Below, one piece after another: positions 7,982 through 15,390 of a DNA stretch of 15,813 nt (positions are counted from its first letter, which is position 1; every line of letters begins with the position of its first letter). Under the pieces are notes generated by a model, which was not told where the DNA came from, searched no databases, and saw nothing but the letters and a program-made list of their open reading frames with translations. Made by a program: the position numbers and the translations under genes. Source of the stretch: Roseibacillus sp. (GTDB lineage: Bacteria > Verrucomicrobiota > Verrucomicrobiia > Verrucomicrobiales > Akkermansiaceae); NCBI GenBank assembly GCA_002729275.1, contig PBTP01000048.1, forward strand, positions 4,058-19,870, given 5' to 3'.

Positions 7982-9895
7982 ATGAGCCTTCGAAGTGTTT
8001 TGATTCTCCTATGGGCCTCAGGAATGGCGGTTAGTCAGCCTGTCTGGCCTCCGGGGGAGCCTTCCAGTAGCAAAATCTTTAATGATCGGAAGACGGAAAC
8101 CTTCCGTCATGGAGTAAGGAAGGAGTGGGGATACGATACACCGCAGGAGGATTCCCTGATCGTTATTCATCCACGAAACACACCGGCAAACAATGCCCCA
8201 CTCTATGTGGTTCTGCACTCTGCAGGACATGATGTTTTTTCCTGTGTGGACTGTACGAAGACAGTAGGAAATCACGATATCTATCGGTCGCCGGACGATC
8301 ACTATGCCCTGTATCTGGATTGCCGTAAGAATCGTCGAGACTGGTGGTGGGGGGGCATGCATCCCCGCGACAGGGGCTTGAAAGAGAGGAATTCCGGGGG
8401 GACTACGATGCCCGTTGAAAAGCGGGTGATTGACTCAGTCCGGTGGGCGATCAAGCGCTTCAAGATCGATCCTGACAGAGTCTACCTCTCTGGTAATTCC
8501 ATGGGAGGGAGTGGGACTCTTGGAATTGGAATGAGGCACGGTGATGTCTTTGCGGCGATCAAGGCGAATGTCCCGGCAGGAGTAGAGCATGTTGCAGAGC
8601 GTCTCTTTTTTCCTCCCAAAGAGATCCCAGCGGGAAGGGTTCTTCCTGATCCACCGATCTGCCTTAATTATTCGGCCCAGAATGATGGATGGTCTGCCGG
8701 TCATGGTGAGTTTTTCGAGGCTATGGAGGAGCGGAGGTATGCATTGATGCTGTATTGGGGCCCTTTTGGACACGCGAATAACTCGGAGAGGATCAAGACA
8801 GTTAATGACCTGATTGATTCCTTTGATTGGCTAAGCGTCCGTAAGGACGAGGCCTATCCGGTATTCACAAAGGCCACGGCGAACAGTGCGCTGCCCTGGC
8901 CAGATAACCTTAAGAGCAAAGAAGCAGGTCAGGTCAATGGCTACTTTCGCTGGAAGAGCCGGGAGGACACCGCAGAAGTGCTGGAGGTTTCGCTCTTTCT
9001 GGTAACGCCGGAGAACCTGAAGACCCGGTTTGCCATTCCCAAGGAGGTGGTGGCGGATGTAAGTCTCCGACGCCTTCAGAATTTCAGGCTGTCTCCCGGA
9101 GAAGAGTTTCGCTGGGAATTTGGCAAGGCGAAGGGGGAGGGTCGCGTGGATAACGAGGGTTTGATCGCCATTCCGAGGTTAAGGATTACAGGCAGGCCGG
9201 TCATGCTCAGAATTCGCAGTGGTAAAAAGTTGGGGGCGGTTTCCCAGCTGCCAGCTGCGCGAAGGCTGGCGGAAGGAAAGGGCTGGCGCTTGGACAGGGC
9301 ACAGCCCGAGCAGACGGGTCGTCCGCGAGTTCTCCTGATCGGTGATTCCATTCTCAGTGGCTACCGGAAGGCTGTGATCAAATCACTAGAGGGAGTGGCG
9401 GATGTTGACGCATGGGTCAATCCTCACTGGCAGTCAGAGAATACAAATGCGCTTCTCGCTGATCTCCTCGAGAAGAATGGCCCCTATGACGTGGTCCACT
9501 TTAATATGGGATTGCATGGGTGGACCGAGGGTCGGATTAAGGAAGGAACATTTCGCCCTCTGACAAGAGCTTACGTGGAGATTCTAAAGGAGAAGCTTCC
9601 GTCGGCAGGATTGATATGGGCCAACAGCACTCCGGTGACCCGGAAGGGCGATACCTCCCGATTCGATCCCGAGGTGAACCCGATTATTGTGAGGCATAAC
9701 ATGATGGCAGATGAAGTCATGCGGGATGCAGGAATTCCGGTCAGTGATTTTTATGCTCTTTTGGCCGGAAGGAGGAATCTTGCGAAGGGTGACCGCTTCC
9801 ATTGGACTGGACCCGCCTACAGCTTGCTCGGCAAGACCGCGACCTCCTCAATTCTTTCTGCCTTGAAAATGGAGGGTGAAAGGCCCTCTTCCTGA
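7982..9895 (+). CDS. Secreted two-domain esterase: PHB-depolymerase/feruloyl-esterase-like alpha/beta hydrolase fused to SGNH/GDSL-like hydrolase
   Basis: The protein has 637 residues. The ATG at 7982 opens a short signal peptide ([20 protein letters not shown]). No strong Shine-Dalgarno precedes it. Domain 1 (~55-285) is an alpha/beta hydrolase of the poly(hydroxybutyrate) depolymerase/feruloyl esterase type: '[11 protein letters not shown]' as the oxyanion region, nucleophile elbow '[10 protein letters not shown]' with Ser173, and a His in 'WGPFGHANN' (His264). A linker/beta region (~290-420) follows. Domain 2 (~445-630) is an SGNH hydrolase with block I '[12 protein letters not shown]' (Ser456), a block-III-like '[10 protein letters not shown]' (Asn508) and block V 'GDRFHWTG' (Asp604, His607). 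Both active sites look intact. SGNH enzymes and depolymerase-type esterases often deacylate polysaccharides, so the fusion may remove two kinds of ester group from one polymer. The substrate is unknown. Confidence 0.87.
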   Translation: MSLRSVLILLWASGMAVSQPVWPPGEPSSSKIFNDRKTETFRHGVRKEWGYDTPQEDSLIVIHPRNTPANNAPLYVVLHSAGHDVFSCVDCTKTVGNHDIYRSPDDHYALYLDCRKNRRDWWWGGMHPRDRGLKERNSGGTTMPVEKRVIDSVRWAIKRFKIDPDRVYLSGNSMGGSGTLGIGMRHGDVFAAIKANVPAGVEHVAERLFFPPKEIPAGRVLPDPPICLNYSAQNDGWSAGHGEFFEAMEERRYALMLYWGPFGHANNSERIKTVNDLIDSFDWLSVRKDEAYPVFTKATANSALPWPDNLKSKEAGQVNGYFRWKSREDTAEVLEVSLFLVTPENLKTRFAIPKEVVADVSLRRLQNFRLSPGEEFRWEFGKAKGEGRVDNEGLIAIPRLRITGRPVMLRIRSGKKLGAVSQLPAARRLAEGKGWRLDRAQPEQTGRPRVLLIGDSILSGYRKAVIKSLEGVADVDAWVNPHWQSENTNALLADLLEKNGPYDVVHFNMGLHGWTEGRIKEGTFRPLTRAYVEILKEKLPSAGLIWANSTPVTRKGDTSRFDPEVNPIIVRHNMMADEVMRDAGIPVSDFYALLAGRRNLAKGDRFHWTGPAYSLLGKTATSSILSALKMEGERPSS

Positions 9896-10149
9896 TCCGT
9901 TTCTCAAAAATGAGGCAGTGTTCTCAAGGGAGTGAGATCGCGGAGGCCTTGGTTCTAAAAGTTGTTGTAATGCAGGACCTTGGATCTCACTCCGTTGATT
10001 AACTGCCTGTTACTAGATCAACCGTGACCCAGGGCGCCGATTTTTTTATTTTGGAGTTTTTCCGAAATGAGGGGGAAGTAGACCTGCCGGCAGCGTGCCT
10101 GCAGAGGGAGCTGGTGGAATGACTTCTGGAAGAGTAGGACGATCACTGC
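9896..10149. other. Intergenic gap with two successive inverted repeats
   Basis: This gap of 254 bases has no convincing gene. GGAGTGAGATC at 9929-9939 is exactly complementary to GATCTCACTCC at 9983-9993. Immediately after it, GTTGAT (9994-9999) pairs with ATCAAC (10017-10022). A run of seven T follows at 10041-10047. The perfect palindrome CTGCCGGCAG lies at 10084-10093. The whole may be a transcription end for the esterase gene plus the promoter region of the next gene. Neither stem directly abuts the T-run, so it is not a classical intrinsic terminator. Confidence 0.4.
9929..9993. repeat. Perfect 11-bp inverted repeat, 43-base spacer
   Basis: GGAGTGAGATC and GATCTCACTCC are exact reverse complements. 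They lie downstream of the double esterase gene. In RNA this would be a stem with a large loop. In DNA it could equally be a pair of binding sites. Confidence 0.6.
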
Positions 10150-10572
10150 ATGAAACGTGGACGTGTCCTCATAGTTCTTACCGTTCTTCTAGTTCCCGGG
10201 GCCACCTTACGGGCGGATTCCATTGTGATGGAGCCCACGACCGGCAAAAAGCTCTATCGTTGGGACGGTATGAATCTCCGCTCCCATGCTGAGGGGAGGA
10301 GGCTGTTGAAGTGGGATGGCCAGTATGTCAGCCATTTTTCCAGCGGGAAAAAGCTCTTCAAGTGGGATGGAACGTATCTCATGGTCTACAGCTCCGGTAA
10401 GAAGCTTTATAAGTGGGATGGTAGTCATGTGATAAACTACGCAAATGGTAGTAAGCTGTTCCGGTGGCGGGGGCCGGATCTCATGCATTACAGCAATGCC
10501 CGGAAGGTTCTCAGGATTCAGGGCGTGGTTCCGGTCGCTCTTGTGATTGCGCTTGTCACTGGTCAAGTCTAG
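10150..10572 (+). CDS. Small secreted protein of tandem 17-residue 'GKKLxKWDG' repeats; function unknown
   Basis: The protein has 140 residues. The ATG at 10150 opens a signal peptide (MKRGRVLIVLTVLLVPGATLRA-DS) and is preceded by AGGA about nine bases upstream. From residue 32 come five tandem repeats of exactly 17 residues (starting at 32, 49, 66, 83 and 100). Their consensus is G-[KR]-[KR]-L-x-[KR]-W-D-G-x-x-[LV]-x-x-[YFH]-[SA]-[SN]. A sixth copy from 117 is degenerate ('ARKVLRIQG') and runs into a hydrophobic C-terminus (VVPVALVIALV). The WDG turn flanked by alternating hydrophobic positions suggests one beta-hairpin per repeat, giving an extended or closed beta-sheet. I do not recognise a named family. 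The repeats resemble MORN/YwqK and cell-wall-binding repeats only in general style. The gene ends 16 bases before the next esterase, so the two are probably co-transcribed. Confidence 0.8.
   Translation: MKRGRVLIVLTVLLVPGATLRADSIVMEPTTGKKLYRWDGMNLRSHAEGRRLLKWDGQYVSHFSSGKKLFKWDGTYLMVYSSGKKLYKWDGSHVINYANGSKLFRWRGPDLMHYSNARKVLRIQGVVPVALVIALVTGQV
10243..10497 (+). repeat. Five tandem 51-bp coding repeats
   Basis: There are five consecutive units of 51 bases beginning at 10243, 10294, 10345, 10396 and 10447, each encoding one 17-residue unit. The core 'aagtgggatgg' recurs almost unchanged in units 2-4. The outer units have drifted, which suggests older internal duplications with the middle copies the most alike. 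Confidence 0.85.
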
Positions 10573-10588
10573 GGTCGTTGCTATTTCA

Positions 10589-11542
10589 ATGAAACTGGTA
10601 GCCACTCTCTCAGTCATCCTCACTGCGGTAGGTCTCAGCTCCCTGTTGGAGGCGCAGGCTCCTGATCGGACGCGGGTTAAGCCCGACATGCATGAAGGGG
10701 TTGTTCGGGAAGGGCACATTCAGTTCACGCATGTCGACCGAAATAAGCGGCGCCGTCTTACTTTGGATCTCTACCGACCCGAGGAAGGACAGGGCCCGTT
10801 TCCGGCAGTGGTAATCTATTTCGGGGGAGGGTGGCAGAACGGGCGCCCCGGGATATTCGCTCCGGTCGCTCAGGCGTTGGCTCAACGCGGCTACGTTTGC
10901 ATTGTTCCGGAATACCGTCTCAGCGGGGAAAAAGCATTTCCTGCCGCTGTGTACGACTGCAAGGCCGCGATTCGATGGGCCCGGGGGAACGCGAAGCGGT
11001 TCAGGATTGATCCGAAGAGAATTGCAACGATGGGGGGGTCTGCAGGTGGGCATCTTGCCGGATTCATGGCTGCAACGAATGGAATCGCTCGTTTTGAAGG
11101 AGAGGGTGATAATCGGGCCGTCTCCTCTAAGGTTCAGGCCTCGGTGGTGATGTGTGGTCCCATGAGTCTTCTTCTGCCTCATATCGTTGAGCGGGTTGAG
11201 AAGGCCGCCGCCAAATTGGAAGGGGATGCTATCATCACCTTTATGGGAGGTGCGTTACCAGGGCAGAAGACGGGTATTTACGAAGAGGCCTCTCCCCTGA
11301 CTCATGTAGGCGAGCATTCGCCCCCCATGCTCTTCATTGATGGTGAACTTGATCGTCCGGGGGTGCGCCATAAGGAATTCAGGGCTCGCCTCACGGCCCA
11401 CAAAATCCCTCATAATTTTCTGATTCTTCCCGGCGCTCCGCATCCGTTCTGGAATATGAAGGAATGGTTTGCTCCCACCATAGAGGCAGTTGATGGATTT
11501 CTATCCAAACATATGCCTCCGGATGGCGAAGGCTCCAGGTAG
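10589..11542 (+). CDS. Secreted BD-FAE/Aes-like alpha/beta hydrolase (esterase)
   Basis: The protein has 317 residues from the ATG at 10589, which opens a signal peptide (MKLVATLSVILTAVGLSSLLEAQA). A frame reaching back to 10547 overlaps the repeat-protein gene and lacks this feature. The body is a BD-FAE/hormone-sensitive-lipase-type fold (COG0657-like). It shows 'VVIYFGGGWQNG' as the oxyanion loop, with Phe where many relatives have His (HGGGW). It also shows 'VPEYRLSGE', the nucleophile elbow 'MGGSAGGHLAG' (Ser151), an acid in 'FIDGELDRPG' (Asp255) and 'LPGAPHPFW' (His285). The set is complete, so the enzyme should be active. Relatives deacetylate or deferuloylate plant and algal polysaccharides. 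The substrate here is unproven. The gene follows the 17-residue-repeat gene after 16 bases and precedes glycerate kinase by 70 bases. Confidence 0.88.
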   Translation: MKLVATLSVILTAVGLSSLLEAQAPDRTRVKPDMHEGVVREGHIQFTHVDRNKRRRLTLDLYRPEEGQGPFPAVVIYFGGGWQNGRPGIFAPVAQALAQRGYVCIVPEYRLSGEKAFPAAVYDCKAAIRWARGNAKRFRIDPKRIATMGGSAGGHLAGFMAATNGIARFEGEGDNRAVSSKVQASVVMCGPMSLLLPHIVERVEKAAAKLEGDAIITFMGGALPGQKTGIYEEASPLTHVGEHSPPMLFIDGELDRPGVRHKEFRARLTAHKIPHNFLILPGAPHPFWNMKEWFAPTIEAVDGFLSKHMPPDGEGSR

Positions 11543-11612
11543 ACAGAGCAGGAGGAGGGGAATCAAGTTGCGACTTCAAAACCGGCGACAAGAGGATATC
11601 AAGGCTCCTGGA

Positions 11613-12737
11613 ATGCGAATTCTCATTGCCTGCGACAAATTCAAAGGCTCCTTGTCGGCTAAGGAGGCCTGTGAGGCGTTGCGAGAAGGTCTGGGGGCTG
11701 CCGATGCGTCCATTGAGGTGGGGGTATGTCCGGTGGCGGATGGGGGGGAAGGTTTTGCAGAGGCAATGGTGATGGCGCGTGGAGGTAAATGGCATTCCTG
11801 TGAATCTCTTGACGCTCTGGGAAGGCCGATAGAAGTGCGCTACGGGATGGTATCCAATGGGCTGGGAGAGGATGAAGCGGTGATGGAGATGGCGGAAGCA
11901 AGTGGCTTGCACCGAATCCCAATTGAAGCCCGCGACGTTTTGCGGTCTTCCTCTCTCGGAACCGGATCGATGATCCGGAATGCTGTCGAGCTGGGAGTGC
12001 GCAGGATCTTTCTTGGGATCGGTGGGAGTGCAACCAATGATGGCGGAATGGGGATGCTCGCGGGACTTGGTGTGAAATTTCGTGATGAGGAGGGGGGCGA
12101 GCTTGAGCCGCTTCCAACTTCGTTGGCAGCTTTGGTGGAAGTTGACGCTGGTGGAATGATTGAGCTTCCTCCGATTGAGGTGGCCTGTGATGTAGAGAAT
12201 CCTTTACTTGGGCCGAAAGGAGCAACGATGATCTATGGCCCGCAGAAGGGTGCCGGGAAAGAGGCTCGACAGATTTTGGAGAATGGGTTGACTCGGTTGG
12301 TAGAGGTCACCGGGAACGGGTTGTTAGCGGCAACTCCCGGTGCGGGTGCCGCAGGAGGGCTAGGATTCGGGCTGCTGGGATTTGCCGGAGCGCGCTTGCG
12401 TCATGGTTTTGAAATGGTCGCTGAAGCCCTGAATCTGTCGAGCCTTGTGGCAGGATGTGACGTCGTGATAACGGGGGAGGGGTCGATCGATGAGCAAACT
12501 TTTCAAGGAAAAGCTCCGGCCGGGGTCGCGCGCATAGCCAGAGAGCACGGGAAGAAGGTGATTGCGGTAGGTGGCCGGGTGGATCCCACATGCAGCGAGC
12601 AGAGAATGTTCGATCGAGTGCTCACACTGGAGTCCTTTGAGGTAGGAGAGGAACAATCCATAGCCCGGGCTGAGGAATTACTGCAAGCCCTTGGGCCAGA
12701 GCTGCGAGAGGTGCTCGTTGAGCTGGGGAAGTCCTAG
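11613..12737 (+). CDS. Glycerate 2-kinase (GarK/GlxK family)
   Basis: The enzyme phosphorylates D-glycerate with ATP, giving 2-phosphoglycerate and linking glyoxylate, tartronate or sugar-acid breakdown to glycolysis. It is cytoplasmic and 374 residues long, the usual length for GarK/GlxK (PF02595). The ATG at 11613 gives the canonical start 'MRILIACDKFKGSLSA'. An open frame back to 11490 overlaps the preceding gene and adds only basic, unconserved sequence. Family motifs are all present: 'PVADGGEGFAE' (40-50), 'GIGGSATNDGGMGML' (135-149), 'DVENPLLGPKGA' (193-204) and 'ITGEGSIDEQTFQGKAP' (286-302). The gene lies between a secreted esterase and fabD, all on the same strand. The short gaps (70 and 51 bases) would allow co-transcription, though no pathway obviously links them. 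Confidence 0.95.
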   Translation: MRILIACDKFKGSLSAKEACEALREGLGAADASIEVGVCPVADGGEGFAEAMVMARGGKWHSCESLDALGRPIEVRYGMVSNGLGEDEAVMEMAEASGLHRIPIEARDVLRSSSLGTGSMIRNAVELGVRRIFLGIGGSATNDGGMGMLAGLGVKFRDEEGGELEPLPTSLAALVEVDAGGMIELPPIEVACDVENPLLGPKGATMIYGPQKGAGKEARQILENGLTRLVEVTGNGLLAATPGAGAAGGLGFGLLGFAGARLRHGFEMVAEALNLSSLVAGCDVVITGEGSIDEQTFQGKAPAGVARIAREHGKKVIAVGGRVDPTCSEQRMFDRVLTLESFEVGEEQSIARAEELLQALGPELREVLVELGKS

Positions 12738-12746
12738 AAGGGCACT

Positions 12747-12779
12747 ATGGACTGGATCTTTCCGGGGCATTCCGTATGA
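12747..12779 (+). other. Possible 10-codon leader ORF before fabD
   Basis: A mini-frame encoding MDWIFPGHSV starts at an ATG five bases after GAAGGG, a fair ribosome binding site. It stops in a TGA that overlaps the start of the fabD Shine-Dalgarno (GAGGAGGAGAG). It could couple translation into fabD, or be chance. No attenuator hairpin is visible. Confidence 0.2.
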
Positions 12780-12788
12780 GGAGGAGAG

Positions 12789-13742
12789 ATGAGCACGAGT
12801 CCGGTCGAAGCGGTATTGTTGTTTGCGGGGCAGGGAGCGCAACACGTTGGGATGGGCAGGGATCTCACCGAGGAGTTTCCCTCGGCAGCTAGGGCCTTCG
12901 AGAAAGCAGACGCGATTCTGGAGCGTTCCCTGAGTGCTCTTGTGTTTGAGGGTCCGGAAGAGGATTTGACGAAGACAGCCAATTGTCAGCCTGCCCTCTT
13001 TGTTCATGGGCTTGCCCTTCTAGAAGTTCTCCGGGAAAGGGTGCCCAACCTTCAGCCAGTTGCTGCGGCAGGATTGTCTCTGGGGGAAATGACGGCCCAC
13101 ACCGCGGCTGGCACTTTCGGATTTGAGCAGGGTCTCCGCCTTGTGGCGCAGAGGGGATTGTTCATGGATGAGGCTTGTGAGGCCACCGATGGTGCCATGG
13201 CGGCGATGATCGGGGGAGAGGAAGATGCGGTGCGGCAGTTGGCCGTGGATTGCGAAGTGGACGTAGCGAATTTCAATTCCCCCGGGCAAATTGTTCTTTC
13301 GGGGAGCTCCCAGGGGATTGATCAGGCGGTAGCCCGGGCCAAAGAAAATGGGATCCGGATGGGCCGGAAGCTCAAGGTAGCAGGCGCTTATCATTCTGCT
13401 CTCATGACAGGAGCTCAGACAAAGCTTGGAGCCGCGCTGGCGGGGGTTGAAGTGGGGCAGCCGGGTATTCCGGTAATCAGCAACTTTTCCGCCACGGAGG
13501 CATCAAGTCCCAATGAGATTCGGGAGACCTTGACCGCACAGGTCACGGGTTCGGTGCGTTGGGCGGAATCCATGAATCTTCTCCTCTCCAAGGGTCATCG
13601 GCTTTTTATTGAGCTTGGTCCCGGCAAGGTGCTATCCGGCCTCATGGGTCGCATTGATACAGAAAAAAAGGCAGAGATTCTGGCCGTAGAGGACTGTGAG
13701 AGTCTGGAAGCGGCAGCGGCTCGACTCACGAGCCTCGGTTAA
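12789..13742 (+). CDS. fabD: Malonyl-CoA:ACP transacylase
   Basis: The enzyme moves malonyl from CoA to acyl carrier protein, supplying the extender unit for type II fatty acid synthesis in the cytoplasm. It has 317 residues, close to the usual 305-320. The start has an excellent Shine-Dalgarno (GAGGAGGAG, 12778-12786) just before the ATG, unusual in this window. Motifs seen: 'LLFAGQGAQHVGMG' (10-23), the nucleophile 'GLSLGE' with Ser97, Arg122 in 'VAQRGLFM', 'GAYHSALM' with catalytic His202, 'NFNSPGQIVLSG' (161-172) and the C-terminal 'FIELGPGKVLSGL'. All catalytic residues are in place. In many bacteria fabD sits with fabH, fabG and acpP. Here it stands alone between glycerate kinase and tRNA-Asp. 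Confidence 0.96.
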   Translation: MSTSPVEAVLLFAGQGAQHVGMGRDLTEEFPSAARAFEKADAILERSLSALVFEGPEEDLTKTANCQPALFVHGLALLEVLRERVPNLQPVAAAGLSLGEMTAHTAAGTFGFEQGLRLVAQRGLFMDEACEATDGAMAAMIGGEEDAVRQLAVDCEVDVANFNSPGQIVLSGSSQGIDQAVARAKENGIRMGRKLKVAGAYHSALMTGAQTKLGAALAGVEVGQPGIPVISNFSATEASSPNEIRETLTAQVTGSVRWAESMNLLLSKGHRLFIELGPGKVLSGLMGRIDTEKKAEILAVEDCESLEAAAARLTSLG

Positions 13743-13831
13743 TACCAGATAGAGTCGAATGATGGCGCCGATTCAAGATTTTAGATTTGCCAGTCAGGCC
13801 TGCTGCCCCTAGCTTTCGCGCCACTGAACGC

Positions 13832-13908
<77 letters not shown>

Positions 13909-13935
13909 CTTTCACCCTAGCTCTAAAGGGTTTGA
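13909..13935 (+). terminator. Weak hairpin after tRNA-Asp
   Basis: ACCCT (13914-13918) pairs with AGGGT (13927-13931) and is followed by two more T bases. The stem is short and the T-tract poor. A second hairpin (TCTGGT ... ACCAGA, ~13940-13963) follows at once. Either could help end or process the tRNA transcript. Confidence 0.3.
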
Positions 13936-14092
13936 CGATCTGGTGGGCCACTGGTGGACCAGAACCCGTGCCGGAAGGCTCCCAGAAGGGCCATAAACGG
14001 GAAAACGCGGACCATTTACAATCGTGGATTAGCACGTAAAAAGCGATCGGTGATCTTGTCGCTGGCACCTCCCGATTATACGACCTGGGAGG

Positions 14093-14311
14093 ATGAAGCC
14101 ATTTTTGAACGACCTATGGAGCTCCTGTCTTGGATTGTTTCGGGCCCTAAGAAGCGAAGGCAGAGAACCCGAAATAAAAACTGGCACAAATGGGGGTAGC
14201 CATACGCAGAAAGAAAATGCCGCCCCGGATACAAATCCGAGGCGACCAATTACCAGCACTCGATTTCTCAAGTATAAGGTTCCAGGACTAAGACCAGCTA
14301 TGAAATCCTGA
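14093..14311 (+). CDS. Possible small hypothetical protein
   Basis: This 72-codon frame starts at an ATG directly after GGGAGG (the spacing is too short for a good ribosome site). The predicted product begins MKPFLNDLWSSCLGLFRAL and then becomes polar and charged (Asn, Thr, Lys, Arg, Pro). No motif, signal peptide or relative is recognised. An overlapping 81-codon frame in another phase (13954-14199, GTG start) is equally unsupported, so at most one is real. Nothing else explains the stretch from the tRNA to 14339, which is otherwise without a recognised gene. Confidence 0.2.
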   Translation: MKPFLNDLWSSCLGLFRALRSEGREPEIKTGTNGGSHTQKENAAPDTNPRRPITSTRFLKYKVPGLRPAMKS

Positions 14312-14339
14312 GATTGGCCAGCCAGTCGGCGAGGCTCCC

Positions 14340-14657
14340 TTAATCCCCTCGTGCTCCTCCAAGAAAGTCGATGGCCTTGCCGGTCTTTTCGTGAAGCCAC
14401 GAGTCCTTGTTGTCAGATCGGTGGTAATAGCCCAGCCAGAGAGCGACGAAAGCCAAAAGGAACATGAAGGCCCAAAATGCCTTCAGCACTAACTTTACCG
14501 ATGCAATCGACTTTCTATTGCTCGAGGTGCCATCTACATCGTGAAGCCAAAAAGGTGATGACCTTTTGCGAAGATGGTTGATTCTCCGGATAGGCTTACG
14601 TTGGATTGTATCGGGTTTTCGCTGAGTTTCACCACCCTCCTTTTGCCGCTCGTCCAT
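14340..14657 (-). CDS. Small single-TM membrane protein, unknown function
   Basis: The protein has 105 residues from the ATG at 14657 (MDERQKEGG...). The frame extends to 14693 but the extra 12 residues add nothing recognisable. The N-terminal half is strongly basic and polar (KPIRRINHLRKRSS). It is followed by one hydrophobic segment at ~55-78 (LVLKAFWAFMFLLAFVALWLGYY) and a short polar tail (HRSDNKDSWLHEKTGKAIDFL). By the positive-inside rule the N-terminus should be cytoplasmic. I do not recognise a family. The amphipathic charge pattern and the clear membrane segment make it more credible than the other short frames nearby. Confidence 0.5.
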   Translation of the reverse strand: MDERQKEGGETQRKPDTIQRKPIRRINHLRKRSSPFWLHDVDGTSSNRKSIASVKLVLKAFWAFMFLLAFVALWLGYYHRSDNKDSWLHEKTGKAIDFLGGARGD

Positions 14658-14961
14658 TTGCAACCGGTATCTAACATGTGGCCTAGCTACCAAGCCAGTA
14701 AAACCCTCTTGGCGCTTGCCGACTGCGCCTAAGGTGATTGCCTTTCCAAGGCAGCAGCTTTTTTAAAATTTTCCTGTCGTAGGGTTCCCTAGAATTTTAG
14801 GCTGTCGAAAGACGAAGATGACGAATGCTTTGGCTGCAATCAAGGGGCTCCGGAGGCCCTAAGCATTTTAAGGGAATGCGCTTTCTAAGAGGTATGGTTT
14901 TTCTGGAGTGACGCAGCCTCGCAATGGGCTTTTCCTCCGGTAGGGCCCCCGTAGCCGAGAT
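14658..14961. other. Intergenic gap with a nested inverted repeat
   Basis: This gap of 304 bases has no convincing gene. AATGCTT (14824-14830) pairs with AAGCATT (14861-14867). Inside it, AGGG (14843-14846) pairs with CCCT (14857-14860) around a CTCCGGAG palindrome. TTTT overlaps and follows the outer arm on the + strand. It could act as a terminator between the two - strand genes, but the T-run is on the wrong side for them. Confidence 0.35.
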
Positions 14962-15390
14962 TCACTCGCCCTGTTGCTTTTTGGGGGCTTCAGTGCGTTC
15001 CACTCTCTCTTCTTCGGTTTTAAGAAGCGCCTCCTCCGTGTGATGTGATTGTTTCTCAAGGGCGTCGGTCAGCATATGCGTCTCTTTCTCGGAAATCCTT
15101 GCCTCATTGACCAGTTTCTGGCCGAAGAGTCCTGCGACTAAAAGAATAAGCCCACAGGCTACTACGATAAGTCCTCCCTTCGCTCCTCTCGTCTTATTCC
15201 CTCCTCTGGCCTTGGCGGTAGTCTTTTTTTCAGCCGCTCCAAGAGGTCCCCTTCCTTGTTCAACGATTTTAGTTGGGAAGAGCTTTTTACTCCTAAGCTG
15301 GGTTGTAGCCTCCGCTTCAGAGTGGGCTTGGACTGTGCCGGTGGTGTGCTGTCCCTGCGGGTCGATAGCGGTATACAGAAAATTGCGCAT
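14962..15390 (-). CDS. GspF N-terminal-like domain fused to a TM segment and charged helix; unknown function
   Basis: The protein has 142 residues from the ATG at 15390. Residues 1-42 ('MRNFLYTAIDPQGQHTTGTV', then 'AHSEAEATTQLRSKKLFPTKI') match the short extreme-N-terminal segment of type II secretion/type IV pilus inner-membrane protein GspF/PilC ('F-x-Y-x-A-x-D-x-x-G-x-x-x-x-G-x-[IV]', then 'A-x-x-x-L-[RK]-x-x-x-[LY]-x-P-x-x-[IV]'). The two large GspF membrane domains are absent. A basic Gly/Lys linker (47-71) follows, then one hydrophobic segment at ~72-90 (GGLIVVACGLILLVAGLFG) and a charged, probably helical C-terminus (91-142, rich in Glu and Lys). The other frames downstream do not encode the rest of GspF, so this is not a simple frameshift. 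It may be an accessory piece of a secretion or pilus machine, or a protein that borrowed the domain. Confidence 0.65.
   Translation of the reverse strand: MRNFLYTAIDPQGQHTTGTVQAHSEAEATTQLRSKKLFPTKIVEQGRGPLGAAEKKTTAKARGGNKTRGAKGGLIVVACGLILLVAGLFGQKLVNEARISEKETHMLTDALEKQSHHTEEALLKTEEERVERTEAPKKQQGE

Noticed and set aside
10207-11182. Minus-strand frames opposite the repeat protein and the BD-FAE-like esterase
   Set aside because: They are antisense to genes with signal peptides and family motifs. Their products show no domain.
11659-12225. 188-codon minus-strand frame opposite glycerate kinase
   Set aside because: The product is Pro/His/Ser-rich low-complexity sequence produced by codon bias of the real gene on the other strand.
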